From: Pezizomycotina sp. ARF18
Lineage: Eukaryota; Ascomycota
Direction: 5' to 3'
DNA: 64,000 nucleotides
Assembly: GCA_002224055.1 (NCBI GenBank)
Contig: AZLU01000046.1
Span: 62,001-126,000 of the forward strand
The translations under genes and the position numbers were made by a program. This document shows, one piece after another, positions 1-14,535 of this stretch; the stretch's first letter is position 1, and every line of letters begins with the position of its first letter. Under the pieces are notes generated by a model that ran no database searches, was not told the origin of the DNA, and saw only the letters and a list, made by a program, of their open reading frames with translations.

Positions 1-1692
1 AAGGCTGTTTTAGCTTGCAGTCTTGTCATTTAATGTCGGAGTTTTTATTACATCTTTAACTTTCCATACACTTTTGGATAGGGTCATGTATTAAACTGAA
101 CCTCATGTTCTGGTGTCGTTGCATTGTTTTTTTCCTCTTTATGTATCTGGATTCCTGTACTACGATACCTGTACTAATTTCCTTTTTTCCTGCCTGTATG
201 TCTTCCATTTTCACCGGATACAATGTTTTGGAAAGGTACCTTCAAAGGTCCTTTCATGATTTTGACGAAAAATTCTTTTTTTGCTTTCAACGCTTGATAT
301 CCAAACAAGTCATGTATCGGAACGCATTGGATGGGGTTCTTCAGCTTTAGTTTATCCTATAAATCATGTATTCACGATCCCCTGTATCGGTTTTTTTATT
401 TTATTTATAAAGAACCCCTGCTTTATTCCTTATTTTATTATCTTTTTATCATCCAGTCATCCTGTAATATTCCCTGTTCCCTTTCAACCAGCACCGTGTA
501 CAATTTGTCCCCACCGTTCCCCCTTCCTGGAGTAACTGCTTTTTTATACCTTTCTTACGTGTTAACGACATATAGTTTTCTAGCTTTTGGGACCTGTTTT
601 TTTTAACAACCTCACGTATCGGTGTTTTTTAAATCCTTTTATTATATTCCTGTATTTTCTTTTTCTTTTGCTTTCTTCAACAGCCTCTGGCTACGACCTT
701 CTGGGGGATGTTTTCTTCTTTACGGCTTTTATTGCTTTACAACTACCAAGAGTATGACGACGAACGATTGAGCGATCGATCTTCGAGATAACTTCAACAA
801 CACCAACAATCTAACGACGACGATGATGAGCGGCGGCGCTTGCTTTTTCCTTCAACAAAACCAATTGACGACGAAACTTAAACAGAAAACCAATATATGA
901 CGAATTCCTTTTGTTCTCTTTTCTTCTTTGTTTTTCCTTTTTCTTTTTTAATTTCCTTGATTTCTTTTCTCTTTACTTTTTTTTTAATTTTTCCTTAATT
1001 ATTATTTTTCTCCTTTTCCTTCTCTATAACTCACAACTCTGCTAAAAAAACCTCCACAAAAAACGTGTTATATAACTCAACCACTGAAAAAAAACCATAC
1101 TCCTATAATAAAAAATTAAAAAAAAATAACTTCATACAAACTTAGCTTAGCTTCTAAACAATCAAAAAATAATTTATAAAAAGAAAACATTGTGGCCATT
1201 GTGATACGTCGATGTGAAGTTAGTGAATGTAATGGATACCACTGCAGTACGTAGTGTTTCGCATTGACAGTCTCTGCGCATCCGTTTACGATGCGCAGAT
1301 GTGCGTTGCCTTGCAAGCTTGAGCCAATGAAGGGACTATATGCTTCTTCGCAGACAGGTTTTTGCTGTAATGGATATTTATTACAAGTATATATATTCGA
1401 ATTACGACGCCCTCAACGCCCGATCCCTTCATAGATTTCATGTATAGTAGCTGATACTACAGGAAGCGCTTTTCAACTAGTACAGCCAATATATATATGG
1501 CCGCTAATTGAAATACGGAAAACTATCGGCACGCCTCTTTTTTTTTTTTTTTTTTTTTTTTTAAGTTTAAGAGTAACATTGCTTCGAATATATATATTTA
1601 ATGAAGAAACGTGCATATATCTACCATGCCGCTAAATTAAAAAAAAAAAATATGGTAATCATAGCCGCCATCATAAACCTCTCGTAACTGTA
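1..1692. other. Intergenic, T-rich, no gene assigned
   Basis: The first kilobase is strongly T-rich on the plus strand and its short open frames are low-complexity Phe/Leu/Ser translations, so I do not call them. Around 740-870 there is a better-balanced stretch encoding an acidic run (DDDDERRRL type) followed by stops, which could be the tail of a gene entering from the left, but no family is visible. Positions 1539-1562 are a run of 24 T. No promoter or RNA gene is recognised. Confidence 0.5.
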
Positions 1693-3215
<1,523 letters not shown>

Positions 3216-3561
3216 GATGCTGATGATGTAGAGGTGGTTGCGGTTGAGTTGTGGTAGGTGAGGTGATGAAAGAAGCAGAAAGGAAATTTGTTGTTTGGTC
3301 GTTGAAGGTGGAAGATTCGCGGCCGTAAAAAGCGCGGTGGTACCTTTCTGGGAACCCCGGTTTGTGGTCCATGTCAACGCCACCCAAGAACTACCTAAAC
3401 AACATGCCGAATTCAAGCAAAAGCCCAAATTCTTCTCCGAGAAGATATGACCGTGTTCTCTAAACTATATTCTTTATCTCCCTTTCTTTTTTTCTTATGT
3501 AAACTCAAGATACCCCAAAGTAGAGCAAATCGACTGATTTTCTAATTACTTGATTTTAAAG
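3216..3561. promoter_or_regulatory. Divergent promoter region
   Basis: About 346 bases separate the start codons of the minus-strand WDR5-like gene and the plus-strand F-box gene, so both promoters must share this stretch unless 5' exons extend further. It has pyrimidine-rich patches (3460-3500) but no motif I can name. Confidence 0.45.
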
Positions 3562-5589
3562 ATGGACAAACTGCCGCCAGAATCTTTCTTCACGTGCTGT
3601 CAATTGGCGAGCTCCAGCTCTCCGATTTCAAAAACCTACGGCTGGCTGGGAACAGGCGCCTGTCGGAATTGGTCACTCCTCACGCCTTCAAATGTGTCAC
3701 TTTAACCTTCACCGGCCGGAGCCTCCAGAAATTGGGAGAGCTGCTAAGGATCGATAAAAAAGACAAGCAATTGCTGAGAGCAGCAGAGCAGCTATATTCA
3801 TCGAACCCAGTGGGCCGGCCCGAGGGGTACGACGACTATGAAGCATTGCTCTGCAATCGCATCGAATCGATAATGCAGGAAGATATTCCTTCAATGGTGA
3901 AAACACTCCGCCTACGGGCGGTGCCAAAGTACGAAGTCGTCTCCAAGGACGACTTCTGGAAGTTCCTATTGCCGCCGGGCCGCACGTACGGCAGCGGGCT
4001 GATAGAGGAGTTCTGGGAACACTACGGCGAGCTAGTCAACCTGCAGCGGATCGAAGACGAAGAGCACGGCGGTGGCGTGCGGTACGGTTCCTACGGCATC
4101 GCTGCGCTAATGCTAGCGCTGGCGGGGGCGCTACCGAACCTCGAAAGCGTGGACTTCGGGTGGGAGGCGCCGTACGAGGAGGAATCGTGGACGTGGAAGC
4201 TGCAGGAGAAGAGGAGTGGTGCGGGTATCGGTCCGGGAAGGGTGGGCGGTCCTGTACCACGGCCTCGAGCACCGGAGGAAGATGATGTTGTGGCAGAGCG
4301 AGCGGGACCGCGATCTTTCGGGGATGAAGATGAGGAGAATGAGATTCAACGATCACGAGGTTCCATTTGGTAATGTGGACCTTATAGGTCAATACGAGAT
4401 TTTCTACGCGGAGGCGAACTATTGGCTCTGACGGAGAACCCGAAGCCGAAGCTCCACGGCACCACTGGCGCTGGACGGATTTTGATAGTTTAAATACTCC
4501 ACAGTTGGACATGCTGACTACGTTCTCCGTCAGCCTGTGTCCGTGGCATTACTCTTCCGAGCATTCGGGGATGGTCATATTCAATTACGGCCAGTGGGTG
4601 GTTACAGAGGATCGTCCAGCGAGTAGTGATATGGAAGAAGCGCCGCTGGTGGCTCCGTGGTCGGTTCCGATCCGCCGCATGCGCAACCTCAAGCACTTGA
4701 ATCTCACGACGTCAACGCCGCAGAGTTACGTAATACATACCGTTTCGGTTCCATGAGCAGCCAGCGCTACTCCAACCGGGTTCTCACCCCATTTTCAATA
4801 CGTCGGTACCGAATTATGCACCTCGGACGGTGTCCCGCACCACCTGGTGGGAGCATCGACCCGAGGTTCGGAATGGTCTACAATGATGGGAAGATGCTCC
4901 ACGAGTTTTTCGAGGTGAACTACCCCGAGCTGGGTATCTCCGTCCTGCCGGGCTTGGGAACTGTAGGTGTAGAACATGACAGGCGCTGGGTTGACCAATG
5001 GTACGAATACGGCGCATCGATGGAAACGAAGGTCGTGACGTCGGCGATAATGTTGCCGACGACCACTCATTGGAACCGCCTGGAGACCCTTTCGCTCTCA
5101 AATTTTACAATGCCCGTGGGGGAGTTGAAGGCTGTCCTGACGGCGCACAAGGGTCACTTGAAGAACCTCTCGCTCTATTCTATGTACTTCATTTCACCGA
5201 ACTTTAGGGACTGCTTGCAGTGGTGCGAGGTTTTCCGAATACCCTGAACAGCAACTGGAGATCTGCAGACAAAATTACCTACAGAAATGCGCTTTACGAA
5301 ATATGGACCTGCAGGTCCACCAATTCGACAGGATAGATAGTATCATAAGCATGATATCTCACATCGCCTCCCTGCCGCTGCTCAACCTCATCAGCATCTC
5401 GAATTGTACATGGGGCAGAAGCGAAAAGCCAGATAATAGTACGCAAAATATGGACACATTCCCGTTTGCGATACTCGTGGAGCAGCTCCTGGCACGGACG
5501 ACGACCGCATTTTACAGCTCAAGGATGCTATAAAAGACGGCATACTCACGGACGACGAGCTTTATCGTGAATATTTCCCGAGCGTGTAG
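3562..5589 (+). CDS. F-box domain protein, function unknown
   Basis: Fungal F-box protein, probably a substrate adaptor of an SCF ubiquitin ligase. The start at 3562 gives LPPESFF, and after a one-base shift the F-box continues as SDFKNLRLAGNRRLSELV (3620-3680), the usual pattern of a short N-terminal F-box followed by a long variable region. The body is leucine-rich: RLETLSLSNFTMP near 5080-5110 and HLKNLSLYSMYFISPNF near 5155-5200 look like irregular leucine-rich repeats. The last readable piece ends EYFPSV and a stop at 5589. The protein would be about 660 residues. At least five frame changes occur (near 3590, 4220, 4430, 4700 and 5240, and again before the end), each joining sequence of equally good coding character, so they are more likely sequence errors than decay. 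The substrate is unknown. Confidence 0.72.
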
Positions 5590-8401
5590 GCGGCCTGATG
5601 ATACCGAGGCCGCTGAGTTACTATCTGGAGTGCAAGATAAGCACCTACGCAACCGCGAAACTATAATGCAGTGTTCTCGTCCTGATTGCGGGTATATTGT
5701 TTTAGCTGTCATGTTACCTCGCTACAGTTTCGGTAAAAGCTTGATAAGCTTAGATATCTTGTATGATGTTTTTCGTCATTTCAAGGTGGAGAAGAGGAAT
5801 ATATACATAGAATATAAGAATAGAGTATTCCAGCATGCGAAATAATATCTAACATCCTTGAAATGTTCCTCTCTATCCCCAAGAAATATTTCAGCTCACA
5901 TGGGATTTTGAAGCCTTTTTTCTTTTTTCCCCACATGTTTGCCGGACTGTGCAAACGCACACATTTATGCATATTTTCCGAAACGGGAGCCTTAATCTCG
6001 TGGCTTCTAGCTTGCATTTGACTGCAAGGGTATCAAGTATGATGAAATAGCATCATCAATGAGAATTATCGAAAAGCCTACATGAATATTCGGTAAAGCA
6101 GGGTCAATTATTTTTGACATCTCGTCAACACCGACTTTAAATGTGTCCCTGGGGTTAGAAAAATCTCATCGGAACCAGGTTGTCAATATTTAAGGTTTAT
6201 TTATACCCTGAGATCTACCTTCACATGCCAATAGGAGCTTCTCGAGGGAGAGAAACGTGGGTATTGTCGTGAGCTCGTTCACGCTCCGGCGGTTAGATAT
6301 CGCAGCCAGGACATTTTCATTGCAAGGCTGCATGCAACGTCTACGAAACATAAGTGCTTGAGAGGGGAAATAATAAACGTACCATCAATTGATGAACCGG
6401 AAACTTACCTGGTTGAATTAAAACGGTCAAATCGTCCAATATCCTCACAATCGTCAATTGAGCTCCAGGAGATGCTTCAAACAAACCTGCGAAACAGATC
6501 GACCAGCTCCGTTGGGGTGCGCTGGGGACCGTCGACGTTCGAGTTTGAGCGTGTTGTTTCTCGTGCAATGGGGAATCTATGCCAAATTTCGACTTTCTCA
6601 GGCTGTTTCATCCCTTTTTCTTTTTTAGTGGTGGCTCACAGTGCCTGACACAGTATATTTCGCTTACACCCGATTGTTTCCGAAACAAAACTGCATACGA
6701 GATGTCGAAGACTTGTCCCTAAAACTCCCGATGGGCAATACCCTTGGCTCCCTGTTGCCATGCTTTTCTATCGATAAGGCAAAAAACGTCCCGTATTCGC
6801 GGGACTGGACGATCCCCTTTCTTCATTTGATTACCTTGGCTTGGGAGCGAGCTGGTTTCTAAATATTACGCATCTCTGAGCATATGAACTCCTCCTTTCT
6901 TCTTAATTTCGCAAAGTTTTTAACTTCTGCCTTCTATCTCCGAGAGAGAGTTGTTAGTAAATGCGCTCAATATGATGTAGAATATAGGGAAAACGGCGCT
7001 GATATTACTCCGACTGTAGCGGACGCGAAAAATTATCGTATAGATGAAGGGCCATTTCTTCACCGAAGGAGCGCATGACCCTCTTGGTTCGCGATCGAGG
7101 CACGGCTTCTCCGGAATACCTTTTCCTTTTGTTGCAAAGCGATCTGGATTGTGATTTTTCAGGTCGCAATTGATGATTAGCAAGAAAAATCGGACGATAC
7201 TTCTTGTGCGCTTTGCTAACGAATTGCCGCAAAGTTTTCTTTCAAATTGGGGTTCTTCATTATCAAAGGGTAAAATCTCGTACTATCGGGAGAGAAGCAT
7301 GCATCTGTTGATATGATAATACTACGAGCTCTGCTGTATCATCAATTCTGTTACCATTGCATCGAAACGATTCAAAGGATTGCTTTTGGAATGGTTTTTT
7401 GCTTTTCTGTTTTTAGGGCTTTTTTCCGATATGAGCTTCTCCGAAGCTTCCGCGGGGTCATCAGCGTCAAAGCTAGACAAAAGGCGACGATGGTGGCGTT
7501 CTTTTTGGGGGCTTACATGAACTGATTGAGCAGGTTTTGTCATTAAATGCCCAATCCATGGATCGCTAGGAGCCCCTGGTCTCCCCGTGCAGCATGGCCA
7601 CACACCTTTTTGACGGATGGTTGGTGAATTTCCCTTCGTTCCTTCTTCGTCCCTTCGAATTTTCTTTCCTTTTAATTTTCTTTCCGGCATTGCCGGCAGA
7701 CTTGCAGCAGTTTGTGCAACTAAGCAACGCCTTCTAGGCAGGATGGTACCGGACAACTGCGTCTCTTCCTAGGAAAGTTTCAGTTAGCCGATTACCTTTC
7801 CTGCACTAAAATCTGCGATCCTCTGGAGGGCAATTATTCGTCGATAATGGGTAACTTACCCTGCATTTTCGTATTTCGGTGCCATTATTGGTTACATCGC
7901 TACGGGGTTTCTCCGTGGAACGGGAAGCTATGTGGATTACCCGGCTGAGGATCACGGGTGGGTTCAGTGAGCTGGGTTTTGGAAATTTGACACCCCCAAG
8001 AAATGTTTTATTTTGTATGGAGTAATTATTTCCCCATTCTTTGATAAATATTAAATATTGATATTAATATTATTATTATTATTTTTTTTTTTTTTTTTTT
8101 TTTTTTTTATATTGATTACTACTTATTCTATTTTGGCTGAATATAATTTTTTTTAAATTCTCTATATATAAGCTTTGAAGTTCCCTTCAGTCGAAAAGCT
8201 CACTACACCATACATCCAAAACATCTAAACAAGCTACAATTAAATTGCAGCTATAAACAAACGAAGCTATAGCTCTACATCTTGGAGTCATTGCCATACA
8301 TATCTACGAAATACGCCTATCATATACCCCTACACATACCCATACAAAACTACACCATAACGCACAATGTGAGCACAAAGTGTATACCGCTGAGGTCCGT
8401 A
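5590..8401. other. Intergenic, no firm gene
   Basis: No recognisable family. A minus-strand stretch at about 6200-6340 reads like leucine-rich coding sequence (NELTTIPTFLSLEKLLLAC) and could be a relic of an F-box or leucine-rich-repeat gene. A minus-strand open frame at 7322-7756 (144 codons, Lys/Ser/Pro-rich) has no visible domain. Positions 8082-8108 are 27 T. A TATA-like tatatataag lies at 8162-8172, upstream of the alternative oxidase. Confidence 0.4.
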
Positions 8402-9665
8402 ATGACCAGCAGCGCGGCTCGCGGCCTAACCCACCAACTCCTCCTCCCTCGCTCCTCCATCCTGCTCGTCCAAGCCTCCGGAGGGACTTTAGCTTCACAT
8501 CCAACAAGTATCTCAAGGAGACGGCCCCTCGCCAGCTCGAAACCACACCGAAAAAGGACATGTACACGAAAGCCGCGTGGCCGCACCCGATCTACACCGA
8601 GAAGCAGATGGACGACATCAAGATCGCCCACCGTAAAGCGCAGAATTGGTCCGACTGGGTCGCCATCACGGCCGTCCGCGTTCTGCGTAGCTGCTTCGAT
8701 CTCGCGACGGGTTACAGGCACGATAAGGCTATCGCGGCGGGCCAGAAGAACGTTAAAGATGGCCAGCAGACCGGGAAATTTGCGATGACGGAGAATAAGT
8801 GGATGATTAGGTTTATATTTTTGGAGAGCATTGCTGGTGTTCCGGTATGCACTCGCCTTTGATATACATTCGTTGTGTAATTGGAAGCTCAGGAAGCTAA
8901 TGTTGTTGATTTATTAACTTTTAGGGATTCGTAGCTGGAACTTTACGGCATCTTAAGTCGCTGAGGACGCTGAAGCGCGACAACGGCTGGATCGAGAGCC
9001 TTCTGGAAGAAGGCTACAATGAACGTAAGCTCTTCCTCCGCTCATAACCCCTAAATTCGAAAAAATTATGGGGAAAACAATCGCTAACAAATGGAAATAA
9101 CAGGGATGCACCTCCTAACGTTCATGAAGCTCTACAACCCTGGCATCTTCATGCGGCTCATGATCATCGGAGCGCAGGGAGTCTTTTACAACGGCTTCTT
9201 CCTGGCGTACCTCATGTCTCCGCGCACCTGCCACAGGTTCGTGGGATACTTGGAGGAGGAAGCCGTCATCACGTACACCCGTGCCATCGCCGATATCGAT
9301 GCGGGCAAGCTGCCGGGGTGGAACAAAGTCACGGCACCCGAGATCGCAGTGCAGTACTGGAACATGAAGGACGGCGCTTCGATGAGGGATCTGCTGCTGT
9401 ACATTCGGCTGACGAGTATGTATATCTTGCTCCTTTAGCGAGCTAAACATTTTTTTTAGTAACTCTAGATTTACTAACATGACATTGTTTGAATTCTAGG
9501 GCAAAGCACAGGGAAGTAAACCACACGTTGGCAAATTTGGACCCTAAGAACGATCCGAACCCTTTCCTGTCGACCTACGAAGACCCAACGAAACCACACC
9601 CTACTAAGTCGATCGAGCACATCAAGCCGACGGGCTGGGAACGCGATGAGGCACTTTCTAAATAA
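8402..9665 (+). CDS. Alternative oxidase, mitochondrial
   Basis: Cyanide-insensitive ubiquinol oxidase of the mitochondrial inner membrane, a di-iron enzyme that reduces oxygen and bypasses complexes III and IV. All family motifs are visible: [27 protein letters not shown] and [10 protein letters not shown] supply the iron-binding Glu and His residues. The start at 8402 opens a Ser/Leu/Arg-rich mitochondrial presequence ([12 protein letters not shown]). Introns are clear: 8845-8924, 9025-9103 (branch site gctaac) and 9416-9499. The last exon ends [10 protein letters not shown] and a stop at 9665. Length would be about 355 residues, normal for fungi. Two one-base shifts occur: one in the presequence near 8480, and one near 9408 where CGG-CT stands for the expected CGG-GCT (Arg-Ala). 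Expression in other fungi rises when the cytochrome chain is blocked; no control site is visible here. Confidence 0.95.
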
Positions 9666-12152
9666 TCATGATACCAATATTCACGATTCAGACCTCTCCA
9701 GAAAGAAAAAGAGAAAGTTCAACATTCACAATAAGTTTGAGTAGTTGATTTACGGCGCTTTGGGTGCTTCAGCAGTTTATTTATATTGGTTATAGCGGGA
9801 CATAGGCCTGCTATAGAACATAAAAGTGAAAGGATAACACGGGACTCTTTAGTGTAGTTTAATTCTTGTTTTTAATGCTCTCCACTTACTTCAAATTGGT
9901 TTACTTTTTCAATTTCAGCAATTGCTTCGATGTTTTGTTTAATAGGCGTTTACATTCGGGAAATAGAATTGAATATCATTCAAGAATGCTTCTTTTTGAT
10001 TATGGCAGCAGCTCCAATTTACTAGACACCATTCCTTTTCTTATTTTTCCCTACCCTTTTATCAGATTTGCGCGGTTAATCATCGAGTAATAGAATATCT
10101 CAGCAAGGCGACTATTGAACTCCCAGCATTGTAGTTGTGGATAGTTGGTAAGAGGCCGGCTATTGTCCGTCGACATGATAGAGATTTCAGGAAACCTCAT
10201 CAGTACAGTGTGTGTTGATGAATAGGCTCGAATTTGTAAATATATGGCGTGGGTCAACTTGAACGATTTCTTTGAGGACTTCCTCTGAGAAGTCAGTCGG
10301 TACCGTAGCATACTTAGTCATCGCTCGAGTGGTCTTCGAACCACCTGTGGTTACCATCAGTGCTATGATTTATCCTCGTGCCAAATTTAGTCACCAAATC
10401 CGATATCATGCCTTAGGGGCTGGGGTAAGATATGGCCCGCCTGCGAAACGTATACCTGTGTAAAATATAATCTGTTTATGAGACGGTCGTAGGTACGATA
10501 TGTTTGCAACACGAGGCTCGGGCGCCTATTATAATACGATCTGATTTAAGATGTTTACCAGCTAACCTACTGCTATCTGACGGCGCCGAATGTCATTCTC
10601 CTTGATCCCCTATCCTCTGCGTGAATCTGCGATAAATCGTTATCAAACCCTTATCATATTGTATCCCATTGGTTGCACCGTTGCAGAATGGGAGGACTCT
10701 ATAGGCGTTTTAGAGCCTCGTTAATAGTTGGTGATATGTGACAAGTGTTACACAGGTAAGGAAATAGGAACTTCAATACGATCTTATGCTTCCGAGCTCT
10801 TGTATTTTACTGTTACTGAGCTATGGCAGGATGAGGCGAGAAATACATAATAAAAAACAAAGCTGCGGTGGATTTATTCACCATTCTCTTCCGCGGGAAA
10901 TATACTTGGGGCGTATTGGTCTACTTTGGACGGCTGCCTTATGGGATTGTTTTTGTGTCGTTATTGGAAAATTATGACGGTGGAGATCTTCTCGTGTGGC
11001 CCTCAGCGCAAGTATCCACTTGCGTAGATAACCGGCATAAAATGTGGTGCTTACCGATTTCAAAGCTTTGTAGATACAAAACTTTATGCCACTGCGAGTG
11101 GTCGGTGTCACGGCGTTCTGTTTACTGGTATCGTTTCTGTGGTTGACCTTCCTTGGGCACACCACGTTATCCCGCGCCATGACGTCCAACACAGTTTTAT
11201 TAATTGATGATATTCAACAGTTTATGCTCGCTTACGACAACCTTGCGAGTCTAAAAATATGGGATGGTAGGTTTGCCATTCTAGAGGGCTTTGAGGTGAG
11301 CGCGTGGTGGCTCGAATGTCCTCTCGGTTGTGAACCATGGCTTGATGGGTGTATACGTAGCTACTATCGATTTCTACCATACTATCAGCTAACACTACAA
11401 AGCTTGAGTTGGACGTATGGCTCCAGACAGGTAACTTCGAAAATTTCAAAAACTTAATATGGTAGCCCGTCGTTTCAATGCCTGCAGTCGTGTGGCTCCT
11501 TCGATTATTCGATGCCGTATTGGAACCCAAAGTGAGAGATCTTAAATTGAATTTTGCGGTAGGATAGTTTGGGCTTACTTAACATTGCTGGAAATATCGA
11601 TCTGAGAGTGCAGTTCAGGCTTAACCATAATTGTGTTGCCTATGGGGCTAGCGTAGCACGTCTGCATAGATCCAAATAACTATCGCTGTCGGTGAGCTCG
11701 AGTGTTGATTCATCTGTGGGTTGGGCGTGAAAGTAAAACACGGCAGATAAATCTATCGTGTAGTGGTTTCTTCATAGAACATTGATATACTTCCACGATT
11801 GAATGGTCCGTGTGGTCTCTATCTGTATCCATGAGTATGTTGTCGAATCATTGAACAGCTCGTAAATACAAAGGCGAATACGACGTAGCTGACTGTTGTG
11901 TTTGTGAAGGCTACATTTATCATTCTGGAGCTTAGTATAGCGTAGATATACCATCGGCTTATTACTCAATCCTTCATCTAAAAAAAAATATAATATACAA
12001 CTTGGAGAGGTCTGACGTAAAGTACCAGAAGCTTGAGCATCCGATGCTCCGCCTAGTCATTGCAGGTGGGGCTTTATAACTCGTCGATATCGACTGTATA
12101 CACAATGGGATATGTTCTGGGGCCGAATTTTTCTTTCGAACAACATGGATAG

Positions 12153-12183
12153 TTTCTTTCTTTCTTTCTTTCTTTCTTTTTTT
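12153..12183 (+). repeat. (TTTC)n microsatellite
   Basis: About seven copies of a four-base pyrimidine unit, ending in a short T run. Confidence 0.9.
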
Positions 12184-14163
12184 AGCAAAATGGGTCGTTC
12201 AAGCGGATTCTTACAGACATCCTTTGGGGCAACGAAGATTTATCCGCCCCGTACTGTCCCAGGGTGGCGTTATAGAGCGCAGAGAGTTGAGGCACATCCT
12301 CAAGCTTTGTAGCACACCGTGTAATTTCGTTTATCGCGCTTAAACTTCTCATTTCGATACGTGAGATATATAAGGTTTTGTGAATCCCGACTCTTGTATC
12401 ATCCGGGAACTACGGTTTCCTGAACTAACTATGCGTTGCTCTCGATGGCGCTGTTCAAATCATGCGATACCGCGAGCGTTGGGGCGTGACTGCACAGTGA
12501 ACGTATTATACCTTTTGGCGCTTCAGACGTCTATTTATACTGGTGGTTTCATAGCAATGCCTTATGCATAATTCTCCCCGGATACCACGAATTATTTATA
12601 GCATCAAGTTTAGATCATTTCGCGTTGATACGAAGGGTTCTCAAACGTATAATGCGTAAATTCGCTTGATATTCTCGTTGAATACAGTGCGATATTATAT
12701 TTACATTTGTGTGCTCAGACACCCGTTGGATAAAGGTTCTTTATCCGCAAACTTCGTTCTGATGCTAGCGGAAAGCCTTCTTCACACTGTGTCTGTAAAT
12801 GCCTCCATTTTCTGCTTTTACCGCATAATCGTTCATCCATCAAGAAAAATATCGATACTCTACAGTTTTGCTAGTTAGTGCTTGGTAGCGTTATATGGTT
12901 TCATTAGGCGTTGTCGTTATCAAACGTTCATTCAAGTTTCCGGCGTCTCAGGGGATTGTTTCTACAAAAGTATATTTCGTGGCTCCGTTGATTTGTATTT
13001 GCCATTGTCGATTAGCTTATGACCTAGGCCTAGAGCATTATCTAAAATCATCCCTATTCTACTACGATAGCATTGGCTGAGTGTTAACGGTTAGTAGATA
13101 TGCGCTTTTGAATAGTCCCTCCGTACTCATTAGAACCTAGAGAGAAAACTAACATTATCTTATTAGTGTTCGCAGCCGCGTATAACTTAACGGTCTCTGT
13201 ATGCTTGCGTCAATATGTCTCCGGCAAAGCTGAAGCAAGTTTTATATGGTGCATACTAGTCTCCCTCAACAGAGGCTAACATGAAACCTCTTCCTACCCG
13301 CGACATATGCCGCTCTCTCTGCCTCTACGACTATCCAAGCCGCCGATAAAGACGAAGCTAAAACAATATTTCTCTTCTTCGGAAATGTTTGGTAGAGTAA
13401 TTTACAAACTTTTCACTTCTTGGGTATCCAACGCCAGGAGCATTCGCTCATTAAAGACTCTAGCTTCAATATTTTGAGATCAGACTTCGTTTCAAGCGTC
13501 CTGAGAGATTGCCTGAACATTAGCTGTCCAGATTCGATGCAGTTTGGACAGGAATTACTGTCTATCTCTTTGAGACTCTACTCAGGAAGTGTCGATGATG
13601 ATATGAACACTGGGTGAAGCCATCTCCGAAAAGTTCTTAGTTACATTTTTCGGTCGAGAAAATTCATTAAATGATTATCGATGTTGATGGTTACGAACGA
13701 CAACCCCTACGCTAGCGAGGGCTATACGCCTAAAATTTGGAGCAGCCTAGAAACCCATCATGAGGGCTATCTATTGAAGGATGTAGCCATAACAAAAAGT
13801 AGTTATGCATGGAAGTTCACTAGGGATATGAATAGTACGCAACTTCTTCCGGCTGATGTTTGTCGAACTAACAATGCATACACGAGATATGCGCTATATT
13901 GAGATTTCATCAGTTTAACGCGATAGAATGGCATCCATTTAATTCAGTAGTTTGCTACCGCCGTGGACAAGGTCTGGCTGCCGCGAGATAAGCTTGGTGG
14001 AATTGTTGATTGATATATGTTTAGCTTACGTCTATTAGTTCCTTTGAAGAACTGTAAGAGATGTATTGGGAAGTATAGAATATAATACAGCCTTATAAGG
14101 TTATTAGAAGTATAGGAAATAAATTAATAATTCACTACAAATTTAGGAGGAAAGATTTCTCTT

Positions 14164-14191
14164 CCCCCCCCCCCCCCCTTTTTTTTTTTTT
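14164..14191 (+). repeat. C15-T13 pyrimidine tract
   Basis: A run of C passes directly into a run of T. Such a long C run is rare in this window, where most homopolymers are A or T. Confidence 0.9.
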
Positions 14192-14535
14192 CCAATCTAT
14201 TTCCTATACGCTACCGAAAAAGAAAAGAAAAGAAACCGATTAGTTCACACTCCAACCTCCTTCTCGTACTTATAACAAGAAATATAAACCCCAAAAGCAT
14301 ACCAATTGCAAGGTAATAATTCCAACGCCTCTATACGGCGCAACGAGCCCGGATGTTTATACAAAACAGAATAAATGTAACGGTAATGATAAAAACTTCT
14401 ATCAACAATACTCCACTGATTCTCCACTCATCCGTCAAGGCCGTGCGAGGGATGCTTGCGCCTCCTCAAGATGGATGCATTCAACATTATCGACATTCTC
14501 TTTGCTTCGGGAGGGAGCTCATGCTCATCTTGATT

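Larger units (their letters stand above)
9666..14535. other. Gene desert
   Basis: Nearly 5 kb with short, scattered open frames on both strands and none with a recognisable domain. Composition is mixed AT/GC without exon-intron structure. It holds a tttc repeat (12153-12183) and a C15-T13 tract (14164-14191). It could be old repeat-derived DNA, but I found no internal repeats as clear as those beyond 48 kb. Confidence 0.5.

Noticed and set aside
105-606. Three overlapping plus-strand open frames
   Set aside because: Translations of T-rich DNA giving Phe/Leu/Ser runs, with no domain and no splice or start context.
7322-7756. 144-codon minus-strand frame
   Set aside because: Longer than most chance frames but no domain, no neighbour context and no matching splice signals; mentioned only in the intergenic entry.
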